Shown in pieces: positions 9,164-18,417 of a DNA stretch of 42,574 nt. Location of the stretch: NCBI GenBank assembly GCA_009886125.1, contig VFJK01000052.1:1-42574 (forward strand). The letters run 5' to 3'. The DNA is from Geobacter sp. Lineage in GTDB: Bacteria; Desulfobacterota; Desulfuromonadia; Geobacterales; DSM-12255. The position numbers and the translations under genes are program-made. The notes beneath the pieces were generated by a model. That model was not told where the DNA came from and made no database searches. It saw nothing but the letters and a program-made list of their open reading frames with translations. Numbering within the stretch: position 1 is the stretch's first letter; every line of letters begins with the position of its first letter.

Positions 9164-9678
9164 AATAGCTCCGAATTCGTTGCAATTGGTGGGTAACAAC
9201 AGGCTGATATGCGAGGGTTGATTTTAGCACTCAAATCATCATACACACCCGCAATGTTCTCCATGACCTCGGCATTTGTATAGCGAAGGACTGAAAAACC
9301 AAGTGCTTCGAGCGTCTTCGTCCGTTCAGCATCATATTCGACCGATTCTGCATGACTTTCCCCGTCGATTTCAATAACCAGTCGCAGTTCGGAACAGTAG
9401 AAATCTACGATATAGTTGGCAATCGGCTTTTGACGAAGGAATTTGTAACTGGCGAACTGCCTCATACGCAATATTTCGTTCCAGACTTTGCTTTCGGCCT
9501 TTGTGGGATTGCTACGGTTTTCACGAGCAAGTAGAGTAAGGTTCTTGTTGTAGGGGAGAAAAGCAGCTCCTAAAGCAAACCCCTCCCCGGCCCTCCCCTT
9601 GTCAGGGGAGGGTGATGGACTTGGTTCAAGTCCCCCCCTGATAAGGGGGGCTAGGGGGGTTAGCTTTTCACTATTCAT
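9160..9678 (-). CDS. DUF559 endonuclease-like (Vsr-related) protein
   Basis: 172 residues. The domain from about residue 50 reads NPTKAESKVW..., LRMRQFASYKFLRQKPI, YIVDFYC and LVIEIDGESH. This is the DUF559 pattern, a PD-(D/E)xK-type fold related to very short patch repair endonucleases; D in YIVDFYC and the E and D of EIDG are the likely metal ligands. The substrate is unknown. The ATG at 9678 follows AGGAGG with a 4-base gap and overlaps the YdbH-like stop by 8 bases. The first about 35 residues are the translated C-rich repeat (LTPLAPLIRGG...DKGRAGEGF), and no other Met precedes the domain. The stop overlaps the lipoprotein ATG. A nuclease-like gene inside an envelope operon is odd; it may be a passenger. 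Confidence 0.8.
   Translation of the reverse strand: MNSEKLTPLAPLIRGGLEPSPSPSPDKGRAGEGFALGAAFLPYNKNLTLLARENRSNPTKAESKVWNEILRMRQFASYKFLRQKPIANYIVDFYCSELRLVIEIDGESHAESVEYDAERTKTLEALGFSVLRYTNAEVMENIAGVYDDLSAKINPRISACCYPPIATNSELL
9578..9662. repeat. C-rich dispersed repeat, copy 3, inside the DUF559 gene start
   Basis: This copy shows the full layout on the minus strand: an AACCCCCC end, hairpin CCCCCC-TTATCA-GGGGGG, a spacer, hairpin CTCCCC-TGACAA-GGGGAG, and a GGGGAGGGGTT end that can pair with the first. It begins 9 bases after the stop of the YdbH-like gene and is translated in frame as the N-terminus of the DUF559 protein. Confidence 0.8.
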
Positions 9679-12600
9679 GTCCCCTCCTGACTAATTCGAC
9701 CTTCCCCTTCGCACCTACGATCAGGGTATCTGCCCGGGCAAGATCCAGCAGTTTGCGGAACGAGGTAATCCCTGCAAGGGCTCTGGCCATCTGCTTCTGG
9801 ATCGGCAGCTCAGACAGCCTTAACCGCTCCACTTTCGGCAGGGAGATCGTCACCCCTTTCACTTTCACCTCTCCGTCAAGGCTGAACGCCCCGTCCAGTG
9901 TACCCGCCCGCAGAACCTGCAGAGTGCCGTAGCGCAGCTGTTTTCGCTGGGCGACTATCTGTTCGTTCCGTTCATTGGGATCAAGACCGAAGAGTGCCCG
10001 TTCAAGGGTATTCGCGCCGATCTTGCGCAGATTCAGCCGCATCCTGAACCCTTCCAGCAGTTCGCGTTGCCCGGTCTGCAGTGGAGCGTCGAAGGAGATC
10101 TCGCCGGTGATCCCGGTATCCTGATCTGTTTTAGTGCTTTTATTCCGGATATCCGGGGAGAGCAGAAGAAAAGTCTCCAGATTAGTGAAAGAGCAGGCTG
10201 CGGATACGCTCGGTATCTCGGGTTTCAGATCTATCATGCTGCGCAGCCGTATGGTCCCTCCCAGGAGCTCACCCTGGAAGAAACCCAGCCCCATCTCTTC
10301 CGGAGTCAGCAGCAGATCCCCTTCGAGTGAAGTCAGTTCCAGTGTAGTGTCACCGCTTCTGGTGACAAGCTTCCTGATCGAGAATTTCCGACTGCCGCTC
10401 CCCTGTCCCCGCAGGTCCTCTCTGACCCGGCTGATGATCTCGGTTGTCCCGGCTGCTGAAAATGACTCAGGCAGAGGGTGCACCAGTGATACCGAGAGCG
10501 GAGACCAGTCAACGGCCTCACCTTTGGCCAGGAGATACGTCCGGTCGATAAGGATGTCGGCATTCACCCCTTCCACTTTCGTGGCATTCGCCATCCTGAC
10601 CCCGAAATCACGGGTCGCTGCAGTCGCCCTCACCTTCAGGTCGCGACCGGCAGCAAGATCGAGTCGGACCCCGGCACGGCTCTCACCGGACAGTTCTGCC
10701 CCACCGGGGACCGGTGTCGGCAAAGAAGGGAAACGGGCTTCGATATCGGCCGTCACGACAGCATCAAGCTTCTGCAGCAGGACCGCTGCGGTTATGGTCT
10801 CCGGCTTTTCCAGCAGCATCCCGATCCGGCTGATCGTGGCATCCGCCTTCTGGACAACCCCGAACGGCTCTGCGCGAAGTTCCTCGTGCAGCTTCAGACT
10901 CTGCCAATCTGCAAGCTCGCCGCTGAAGGCAAGTGAACCGCTCTGCGCCGGCAGCTTCCCGGAAGCTCCGGAGAGCCCGCCCAGCCCGGCAAAGGCGAAA
11001 GCACCTTCAAGGGTTATCTTCCCGCTTCTCCCTGGAAGAACAATCCGCAAAGGCTTCGACGTATGCAGATCAGCGAGGGTCATAAGGCCGCTCTTCAGTG
11101 GCCAGCTGATAGCACGGCTGTTCAGCTCTACAGAAATCCCGGCGCGATCGACCATTGTTGCTGCGGCTCTGGCTCCGACCAGGGGATTCTTGTTTTTAGG
11201 GAGCGGCGGCTGCACTGTCGGCGCTGCCAGACTCCATGACAGAGAGGCGCTGCCGCCTGCAGCAGCACCTTTCGGGAGAAACGGTGCGGCCAACGGGAGG
11301 ATGCGGTCCAGATCCAGCCTGACCGTGCCATCGGTGACAGCAAGCTGCGGTGTACCGGCCAACAGGGCTCCGGTCGCCGAAAGCTGCAGGAAATCACCCC
11401 CGCTTATGGTGCAGGCGGCACGCTCGATAACCAGCTGAGCACCTTTGGCTGCTGACAGCCGAATACCGGAAGCATTCACAACCGCAGTCAGCGGCAGCGG
11501 TTTAAGCTGTTTGCCGGAGGCGGTCGCCTGAACGGCAGCTGCGGAAACCTTCAGCTCCGGCAGCGTCACTTCGATCACCCCGCTCTCTTTTGCCGTGATC
11601 AGGGCAGTCAGCTGCTGATGCAGGGTAGCGATAGACAGTTTCTTATCAACACTTACCCGACCCAGGTCCAGCGACTGTTTCAGATCGACATTGGCAGTGA
11701 CCTTGCGCGGCGATTTGCTCTTCAGATCCAGATCGGTAATCGTCAGTTGCAGGCCCCCCTTCAGCCCTTCGGCAACAAGAGGCTGCGCCCCACTCAGAGT
11801 GCAGCGCTGCACTGCATAGGAGAGCGCAGCATCGACCCGAGTCGGTTTCCGGGACTCAAGCGGGACCGTTGCCCGGTCAATGGAGAGATCGACCCCGTCA
11901 ACAATGACTCCCCCCTTGGCCAGGACAACTCTGAGACGGGGGACCGTCATAGCGAGCTTCTCAAGTTTGATCTCACCCCGGTTTTTTCGCCCGGACAGCT
12001 TTGCAGAGAGCTGCTGCAGGGTCACCTCCCCGGTCATCTCCCTGACCGGGAAATCTTTTGGCAACAGCGGTCCGGCGGCCTCAAGCGCCTTCTTCAGATC
12101 GACCCTGACCGGACCAAGCCGCGCTGTCAGATCGCGATCCTTTCCGGACGGCCGGTCAACGGTCGCCTCCCACGCTGCCTCCAGGAATCTGCCGAACCGT
12201 GCACTCCCTTCGGTAAAGCGGACCTGCTGCTTCTGCCGGTCGGAAACTATCTTTTGCTGCAGATTCAGATCCAACGGGCCGACCCGACCCTGTCGCAGAC
12301 GTCCGCCGCTCAGGGCGACCCGTGAGCCGACCAGCTCCAACCCGGCATGAAGGTTTTGCTCAGTATCGACCCGTGCTTTCAGATCGAGCAGCATCTCCCC
12401 CGACACCTTCGGCGTTGTTGTTGTCAAAAACGGACCGGCAGCTGCCATGATCCGGGGGAGATCCAGCCTGGCCTTGACTGCGACCCCTTCCGGCTCCTGA
12501 AGCCCCCCCTTTATTGTCAGGGATGTGCCGGGGAGATCCGCTTTGAAGGAGACCTCTGCAGCAGCCGGATGAATATGCCGGGCAGTGGAGACGAGGTGAC

Positions 12601-13285
12601 GCAGGTCACCGGAAAAGGAGAGCTCCTCAAACGGATGACCGTCGACGCTCAGTTTGCCATGGAGTTCCGTAATGATCGGCTTGTCTGCCAACGATGGCAT
12701 GGCAAAACGGAATGCAAGATCGCCCAGTTTCAGGCTTCTGCCGGACTTCGGATCCCGGTAAGCAAGGTTGACCGGCTCTACTGCGATTGTCACCCCCAGA
12801 TCTAGCGGCAGAGGCCAGTCCATCCTTTCGAATTTCTGCAAACCCTCCGCAATAGCGGTCAGCGGCTCCTTGTACGGCTTGGGCGGAGCGGGCGGCCCGG
12901 GAGCTGCTTCTGCTGAAATGGTACGGCAGCGCAGGGCAAGGTCTACCCGGAGACGGCCATTCTTGAATCCGATATCCGGCAGCAGGGTCATCTCGTCCAT
13001 GGAGAGAGTCAGCAAAGGTGCAGGTCCGGGGCCAAGAGCGAACCCTTTCAGATCCAGACCTCTTGACCAGGAGATGTTCAGTCTTGCCCAGGTCACCTGG
13101 CGTTTGAGCGACTTCGAAAGTGAACTGCGGATATACGTCTGGGCTGCATCAGCGGAAAGGATCGTTGGCATATATGCAATAAAAACGATAACTGCCAGCA
13201 ACGTCGCAAGGGAGGTCAGCGCGCTGATCAGCAATAATCGTTTAAGGTGTATGGAGGAGAAGCGTTGTTTTGTTCGCTGAAGCAT
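9671..13285 (-). CDS. AsmA/YdbH-like intermembrane transport protein
   Basis: About 1,204 residues. A single N-terminal membrane helix (about residues 14-36: RLLLISALTSLATLLAVIVFIAYM) is followed by a very long, repetitive beta-rich periplasmic part, as in the AsmA/TamB/YdbH group. These proteins form hydrophobic grooves across the periplasm that carry lipids between membranes. A motif typical of the group, GLGFFQGELLGGTIRLRSMIDLKP, lies in the last quarter (shown here only in part as FFQGELLGG). The DUF1318 lipoprotein in the same operon favours YdbH-like over other AsmA types. I chose the ATG at 13285 just before the membrane helix; an in-frame TTG at 13339 with GGAG upstream would add 18 residues. 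The start lies within the 3' end of the NMT1-like remnant ORF. Confidence 0.75.
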   Translation of the reverse strand: MLQRTKQRFSSIHLKRLLLISALTSLATLLAVIVFIAYMPTILSADAAQTYIRSSLSKSLKRQVTWARLNISWSRGLDLKGFALGPGPAPLLTLSMDEMTLLPDIGFKNGRLRVDLALRCRTISAEAAPGPPAPPKPYKEPLTAIAEGLQKFERMDWPLPLDLGVTIAVEPVNLAYRDPKSGRSLKLGDLAFRFAMPSLADKPIITELHGKLSVDGHPFEELSFSGDLRHLVSTARHIHPAAAEVSFKADLPGTSLTIKGGLQEPEGVAVKARLDLPRIMAAAGPFLTTTTPKVSGEMLLDLKARVDTEQNLHAGLELVGSRVALSGGRLRQGRVGPLDLNLQQKIVSDRQKQQVRFTEGSARFGRFLEAAWEATVDRPSGKDRDLTARLGPVRVDLKKALEAAGPLLPKDFPVREMTGEVTLQQLSAKLSGRKNRGEIKLEKLAMTVPRLRVVLAKGGVIVDGVDLSIDRATVPLESRKPTRVDAALSYAVQRCTLSGAQPLVAEGLKGGLQLTITDLDLKSKSPRKVTANVDLKQSLDLGRVSVDKKLSIATLHQQLTALITAKESGVIEVTLPELKVSAAAVQATASGKQLKPLPLTAVVNASGIRLSAAKGAQLVIERAACTISGGDFLQLSATGALLAGTPQLAVTDGTVRLDLDRILPLAAPFLPKGAAAGGSASLSWSLAAPTVQPPLPKNKNPLVGARAAATMVDRAGISVELNSRAISWPLKSGLMTLADLHTSKPLRIVLPGRSGKITLEGAFAFAGLGGLSGASGKLPAQSGSLAFSGELADWQSLKLHEELRAEPFGVVQKADATISRIGMLLEKPETITAAVLLQKLDAVVTADIEARFPSLPTPVPGGAELSGESRAGVRLDLAAGRDLKVRATAATRDFGVRMANATKVEGVNADILIDRTYLLAKGEAVDWSPLSVSLVHPLPESFSAAGTTEIISRVREDLRGQGSGSRKFSIRKLVTRSGDTTLELTSLEGDLLLTPEEMGLGFFQGELLGGTIRLRSMIDLKPEIPSVSAACSFTNLETFLLLSPDIRNKSTKTDQDTGITGEISFDAPLQTGQRELLEGFRMRLNLRKIGANTLERALFGLDPNERNEQIVAQRKQLRYGTLQVLRAGTLDGAFSLDGEVKVKGVTISLPKVERLRLSELPIQKQMARALAGITSFRKLLDLARADTLIVGAKGKVELVRRGHE

Positions 13286-13743
13286 GGTGGTGGTCCGATA
13301 TTTTTGGGTAACAATACCATACGGGAAGATGATTTCCAAATGACTCCGTCATCAGAATGACCGCCTGGTTGAATCAGTGACAAAAAAAGCGCCCCGGCCG
13401 GGGAGTGCTGGAAGACCTGCCCGAGCACAACGAACTCCTGCCCCTTTGCAAGATCGAGCAGAAGGGCCGAAGTGCCGACACCGAAATCAGCCCTCCCTGA
13501 AGCGACATCCTTTTCGACCTCGGCAGTCGGGCCACCTTCCTTTATGGTCACATCCAGACCGGTCGCGCGGTAGAAGCCCTTTTCCTGCGCCATATAGTAA
13601 CCGGCAAACTGGAAATGATGCAGCCATTTAAGCTGGAGTGTGGCCTTTTCCAGAGCATGGGCGTTTGGTGCTGCCAGCATAAGTATCGCTGATGACCAAA
13701 ATACCGCTGCCAGACGACGAATACATGGAAATCCGGATGCCAT
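13228..13743 (-). pseudogene. Truncated NMT1/THI5-like (SsuA-type) binding protein remnant
   Basis: An ATG at 13743 with a good ribosome binding site (AAGGAG, 8 bases upstream) opens a signal peptide and then the start of an NMT1/THI5-like periplasmic domain: LQLKWLHHFQFAGYYMAQEKGFYRATGLDV, KEGGP, SGRADFGVGTSALLL, FQHSP. Whole domains run over 200 residues. Here the resemblance stops after FQHSPAGALF, near 13385, and the ORF continues about 50 codons of unrelated sequence into the start of the YdbH-like gene. I read it as a 3'-deleted gene; proteins of this type are often fused to sensor kinase domains. Its promoter and ribosome binding site survive. Confidence 0.65.
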
Positions 13744-13769
13744 ATGGAAATCTCCTTCGAGTGCCTTTT

Positions 13770-13797
13770 ATTATAACGCATAAATGCTGCGCCTCAA
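13770..13797 (-). promoter_or_regulatory. Sigma-70 promoter upstream of the NMT1 remnant
   Basis: On the minus strand TTGAGG (13797-13792) and a perfect TATAAT (13775-13770) are separated by 16 bases. The predicted start is near 13763, about 20 bases before the remnant's ATG. With no terminator seen before 13285, it could drive the YdbH-DUF559-DUF1318-CHAT operon. Confidence 0.6.
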
Positions 13798-13832
13798 GAT
13801 GGTGTCAGAACAAATCTTCAGAGCAGCAGAAT

Positions 13833-13865
13833 AAAAAGGGCACTCCCCGTGAAGGAGTGCCCTTT
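13833..13865 (-). terminator. Intrinsic terminator after nifK
   Basis: A perfect 12-base stem, AAAGGGCACTCC pairing with GGAGTGCCCTTT, with a 7-base loop is followed by TTATT on the minus strand. It lies about 180 bases past the nifK stop and ends the nifHDK transcript before the next promoter at 13797. Confidence 0.8.
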
Positions 13866-13932
13866 CAAACCGCTGCGAGTGAGAATGTTGCGTTAGATCA
13901 AGGTAGCCAGTGAAGTTGCCTCCTGGACCGTC

Positions 13933-14035
13933 GATTTTTCGTCCTGAGCAGGCGCCGGTGTGGAGCGGGCGGAGGCGTAGCAGCGCTACGCCGCACAACT
14001 GCTACGCACCGGCAACGAACGCAGGGCGGAAAAGC
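13933..14035. repeat. Palindromic repeat (family 2), copy after nifK
   Basis: A nested imperfect palindrome. The outer arms TTTTTCGTCCTG/CAGGGCGGAAAA and GCCGGTGTGGAGC/GCTACGCACCGGC surround a core GGCGTAGC-AGC-GCTACGCC. The 30-base core at 13969-13998 matches 17185-17214 at 29 positions. The element starts about 10 bases past the nifK stop. It would fold into a long hairpin at the mRNA 3' end. Confidence 0.75.
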
Positions 14036-14044
14036 GGCGGGACA

Positions 14045-15508
14045 TCAGCGCATCATCTCGAAGAACCTCTCTTCGCACGTCTCATCCTTAATATCAATAA
14101 ACTTGTTGCAGATCTCGGTGACCATGTTGATAACCCCCTGGTAACCGATAATCGGGTAGCGGTGCTTGTTGACCCGGTCGAAGATCGGGAAACCGAAGCG
14201 GAAGAGCGGGATACCGGCGTCGCGGCAGGCGAACTTGCCGTGGGTGTCGCCGATCATGGCATCAACGCGATCGGTCATGACCAGGCTGCGCATGTGCCAG
14301 AGGTCCTTGCCCATGTAGATTTTGCAGCCGGCGCCGTACATGGAGGCGTCGAGCAGTGCCTGGATTTCCTTCTCAACCTTCTTACTCCCCTTGCTGCAGA
14401 GGATATGATACGGGATGGCCCCCATCTCCAGGAGGAAGGAGACGTAACCGATCAACTGGTCCGGGTCGCCGTAGAGAGCAAATTTCTTGCCGTGCATGTA
14501 CTGATGGGAGTCGGTCATTGCATCCACCGCCCTGCCCCGCTCGTTCTTGATGCTTTCCGGGACCGGTTTGCCGGAGAGTTCGGAGATCTTCTTGATAAGC
14601 TCGTCGGTCTTGGCAATGCCCAGCGGCATGGGTATGGCAGCATGCTTGCCGGAGTAGTTGTCCTTCAGCCAGGCAAAGGTCTTGGCTCCTGAGTAGGGGC
14701 CGAGGCTTAGCGTAGCCTTGCCGTTGATGGAGTCCGCGGCGTCATCAAGCTTTGTACCGCCCGGATAGGTATGATAGGAGCCGTCACAGGGGGAGTCGAA
14801 CACGTCGGAGATGTCGCCCAGGATCGTCAGCGGCACGCCGAACTCGGCAAAGAGCCGCTTGTATTCGCGGAAGTTGCCGGTGTTGGCGTCGAAGCCGGGG
14901 ATCAGATTGACCTTGCCGGTACAGCGCCCCTCCACCTTCTTCCCTTCGGTCAGGGTATGGAGGATGGAGTTCAGCATGGCGTCGTAGCCGTGGATGTGGG
15001 AGCCGTTGAAGCTCGGTGTATTGGCAAACGGTACCGGCATCCCCTCCGGAATGATCCCCTTGTTGCGTGCGTTCTTGAGGAAAGCCACCAGGTCGTCGCC
15101 GATGATCTCCGGCATGCAGGAGGTGAAGATCGAGACCATCTTCGGTTTGTATATGGCAATGGCGTTTTCCAGGCCTTCATGGAGGTTGTTCTGGCCGCCG
15201 AACACCGCGCCGTCTTCAGTCATGGAGTCGGACACTGCCGGCGCCGGATCGCGAAAGTGACGGTTCAGGGTGGAGCGGTAGTAGGAAGCACAGCCCTGGG
15301 AACCGTGGACAAAGGGAAGCGATCCTTCAAAGGCATGGGCCACCAGTTCGGCCCCGAGAGGCTGACAGGTATGCGGTGGGGCGATCACTAAGGCCTCGCG
15401 CTTGAAGTTCAGCTCCTTGTACTCTTCAGTGTTGATCCAGGCGGCAACCCGCTCTTTTTCAGCTTCGGTAGTTTCGGTTACATATTTGACAGCAGCTTCT
15501 GCGCTCAT
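14045..15508 (-). CDS. nifK: Nitrogenase MoFe protein beta subunit
   Basis: 487 residues. Beta subunit of the alpha2beta2 MoFe protein, which reduces N2 with electrons from NifH. P-cluster cysteines are present: C48 (PPHTCQPLGA), C73 (HGSQGCASYYRS) and C131 (FTSCMPEIIGDD). FNGSHIHGYD and the SPCDGSYHTYPGGT region are typical NifK. It is shorter than the about 520-residue Azotobacter form, as in many anaerobes. The ATG at 15508 has AGGAG 6 bases upstream. Last gene of nifHDK, 137 bases behind nifD; the gap is largely a C-rich repeat. It is followed by a palindromic repeat and an intrinsic terminator. Confidence 0.97.
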   Translation of the reverse strand: MSAEAAVKYVTETTEAEKERVAAWINTEEYKELNFKREALVIAPPHTCQPLGAELVAHAFEGSLPFVHGSQGCASYYRSTLNRHFRDPAPAVSDSMTEDGAVFGGQNNLHEGLENAIAIYKPKMVSIFTSCMPEIIGDDLVAFLKNARNKGIIPEGMPVPFANTPSFNGSHIHGYDAMLNSILHTLTEGKKVEGRCTGKVNLIPGFDANTGNFREYKRLFAEFGVPLTILGDISDVFDSPCDGSYHTYPGGTKLDDAADSINGKATLSLGPYSGAKTFAWLKDNYSGKHAAIPMPLGIAKTDELIKKISELSGKPVPESIKNERGRAVDAMTDSHQYMHGKKFALYGDPDQLIGYVSFLLEMGAIPYHILCSKGSKKVEKEIQALLDASMYGAGCKIYMGKDLWHMRSLVMTDRVDAMIGDTHGKFACRDAGIPLFRFGFPIFDRVNKHRYPIIGYQGVINMVTEICNKFIDIKDETCEERFFEMMR

Positions 15509-15568
15509 GATTGACTCCTCTCCGGATACTAATCCGTATCACGGTAGATTATTGTTTTTTGCAAACCG

Positions 15569-15647
15569 CACCACCCCTAGCCCCTCCTCAGCAAGGAGGG
15601 GAACTAACACCCCCCCTCCTGGTTCAGGAGGGGGCTGGGGGGTGGTT
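15569..15647. repeat. C-rich dispersed repeat, copy 4, between nifD and nifK
   Basis: On the minus strand this copy touches the nifD stop codon (15646-15648). It has an ACCACCCC end, hairpin CCCCTCCTG...CAGGAGGGG, hairpin CCCCTCC...GGAGGGG and a GGGGTGGT end. The hairpins differ in sequence from copies 3 and 5 but keep the same two-hairpin layout. Confidence 0.75.
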
Positions 15648-17091
15648 AAAACGGACTTTCCACCAGTTTCCATGTGGGGCTATTCACCGCCATATCGATA
15701 TCTCTGGCAAACACCGAAAACCCCTGATAGCCATGATAAGGCCCCGAATAATCCCAGCTGTGCATCTGTCGGAACGGGATCCCCATCTTCTGGAACACGT
15801 ATTTCTCTTTGATGCCGGAACCGATAAGATCGGGCTTCAGGGCATGGGCAAATTTCTCGAACTCATACTCGGACGGATCGTCGTACACAACCGTAGCATC
15901 CGGCATCTCAGGTGAGGTACGCTCATAATCGTCGTTATGGGCAAATTCGTAACCGGAACCGACGCACTCCATTCCCAGATCCTCATAGGCGCCGATAGTA
16001 TGGCGCGGGCGGAGGCCCCCGACCAGCAGCATCACTTTTTTTCCTTCCAGACGTGGTCGGTACTCGTCAACGATCGCCTGCATGATCGGGTCATACTTGG
16101 CAATGGCCTGCTCCACCTTGTCCTGGATGTTCTGGTCGAAACGCTCGCCGATGGCACGGAGACTCTCCCGGATCTTGGTCGGGCCGAAGAAGTTGAACTC
16201 CAGCCAGGGGATGCCGAACTTCTCTTCCATCACCTTGCACATGTAGTTCATGGAGCGGTAGCAGTGGATCAGGTTCAGCTTCACTGTATGGGTGGCAGCA
16301 ATTTTTTCCAGCTCGCCGTCTCCGGTCCAGACCGACTTTACATTGAGGCCGATCTCCTCCAGCAGAGCCTTGGCCGACCAGACGTCGCCGCCGATGTTGT
16401 AGTCGCCTATCAGGGAGATGTCATACGGCGTCTCCGGCTCGGAAAATTCGCGGGTACCAATGATATAGTCGCGGATGGTGTCGTTGGAGATATGGTGACC
16501 CAGCGACTGGGACACACCGCGGAACCCCTCACAGTTGCAGGGGATGATCGGGAGATCCAGATCCTTGGCCGCCTGGCGGGAGGTCTGATTTATATCGTCG
16601 CCGATGAGCCCGACCGGGCACTCGGACAGGACCGAAATCCCCTTGGCCAGCGGAAAGAGCTCTTTCGCCTCGATCAACAGCTGCTTCAGCTTCTTGTCGC
16701 CGCCGTAGACAATATCTTTCTCCTGAAAATCGGAGGTGAACTGCATGGCGAACTGATCGACACCCAGCTTACCGGTCATCAGGTTACGCCGCGTACCCCA
16801 TGAGTACCAGCCGCAGCCGACCGGACCGTGGGAGACGTGAACCATGTCGCGGATCGGCCCCCAGACCACCCCTTTGGCGCCGGCATAGGCACAACCACGG
16901 GCTGACATGACACCGGGGACAGTCTTCTTGTTCGACTTGACCGCAGCACAGCCGGAAGCCTGATCATTGGCGCCCAGGTGCGGCGCCCGTTTCTTCTTCG
17001 CTTTCTCGGGATAGACCTCAAGAGTTTTGGCAATCAACTCTTCGGTCGACTCTTTAGTTATTCCTTCTATTTTCTTTATAGGATGTGACAT
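15646..17091 (-). CDS. nifD: Nitrogenase MoFe protein alpha chain
   Basis: 481 residues. Carries the FeMo-cofactor where N2 is bound and reduced. FeMo-co ligands are present: C277 ([11 protein letters not shown]) and H444 ([12 protein letters not shown]). P-cluster cysteines are C67 (SARGCAYAG), C93 ([14 protein letters not shown]) and C158 ([11 protein letters not shown]). These sequences and the neighbouring modABC and nifV point to the molybdenum enzyme. The ATG at 17091 has AGGAG 7 bases upstream. It lies 169 bases behind nifH, a wide gap for an nifHD junction; a palindromic repeat fills most of it. Confidence 0.98.
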   Translation of the reverse strand: MSHPIKKIEGITKESTEELIAKTLEVYPEKAKKKRAPHLGANDQASGCAAVKSNKKTVPGVMSARGCAYAGAKGVVWGPIRDMVHVSHGPVGCGWYSWGTRRNLMTGKLGVDQFAMQFTSDFQEKDIVYGGDKKLKQLLIEAKELFPLAKGISVLSECPVGLIGDDINQTSRQAAKDLDLPIIPCNCEGFRGVSQSLGHHISNDTIRDYIIGTREFSEPETPYDISLIGDYNIGGDVWSAKALLEEIGLNVKSVWTGDGELEKIAATHTVKLNLIHCYRSMNYMCKVMEEKFGIPWLEFNFFGPTKIRESLRAIGERFDQNIQDKVEQAIAKYDPIMQAIVDEYRPRLEGKKVMLLVGGLRPRHTIGAYEDLGMECVGSGYEFAHNDDYERTSPEMPDATVVYDDPSEYEFEKFAHALKPDLIGSGIKEKYVFQKMGIPFRQMHSWDYSGPYHGYQGFSVFARDIDMAVNSPTWKLVESPF

Positions 17092-17149
17092 AAATCTCTC
17101 CTGTCAGCGCAGTTCAAGCGCTTTTCGTTTTATCCACACTGGCGAACGA

Positions 17150-17250
17150 TTTTGATGCCAGGTCGGTGTCGGCCAAGGGGAGCCGCGGAGGTGTAGCAGC
17201 GCTACGCCGCACAAGGACTCCCCGAAGGGCGGCGCCGAGATGGCGCAAAA
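17150..17250. repeat. Palindromic repeat (family 2), copy between nifH and nifD
   Basis: The core at 17185-17214 matches the copy after nifK at 29 of 30 positions. The outer arms differ in sequence but still pair with each other (GGGGAG/CTCCCC, GGTGTCGGCC with GGCGCCGAGA, TTTTGATGCCA with TGGCGCAAAA). That pattern suggests the fold is what is kept. It begins 10 bases after the nifH stop. Confidence 0.75.
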
Positions 17251-17260
17251 GCGTTTGTCA

Positions 17261-18244
<984 letters not shown>

Positions 18245-18281
18245 TCATTCATCGTGCCACGTGCTGCTTGATTCTAATTAA

Positions 18282-18297
18282 AGCATTTGCCGTGCCA
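18282..18297 (-). promoter_or_regulatory. Sigma-54 (-24/-12) promoter of nifH
   Basis: The minus strand reads TGGCAC-GGCAA-ATGCT, a close match to TGGCAC-N5-TTGCA with the GG and GC at the required spacing. The predicted start is near 18270, about 140 bases before the nifH ATG, which leaves room for the attenuator. No TGT-N10-ACA NifA site was found upstream. Confidence 0.7.
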
Positions 18298-18383
18298 ACA
18301 TGGTTTTATCTTGTGATTACTGATAGTTGCAATTTAGTACTGGGAAAACCAGAGGTCTTGAGGGTGTTTATCAGGAAGGTGGT

Positions 18384-18409
18384 GCGCCAACTGAGCAGGC
18401 AGTTGCCGC
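18384..18409 (-). other. Hairpin just after modC
   Basis: GCG-C-CAACTG and CAGTTG-C-CGC pair with one mismatch around a 6-base loop, 9 bases past the modC stop. No T run follows on the minus strand, so it may be a weak or factor-dependent terminator or an mRNA end-stabilising hairpin. Confidence 0.35.
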
Positions 18410-18417
18410 ACAATTAA

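Noticed and set aside
10134-11438. 434-residue plus-strand ORF
   Set aside because: Antisense shadow of the YdbH-like gene; low-complexity Ser/Arg/Pro-rich translation.
18298-18417. NifA upstream activator site (TGT-N10-ACA)
   Set aside because: The TGT triplets on either strand here do not have ACA at the right distance.
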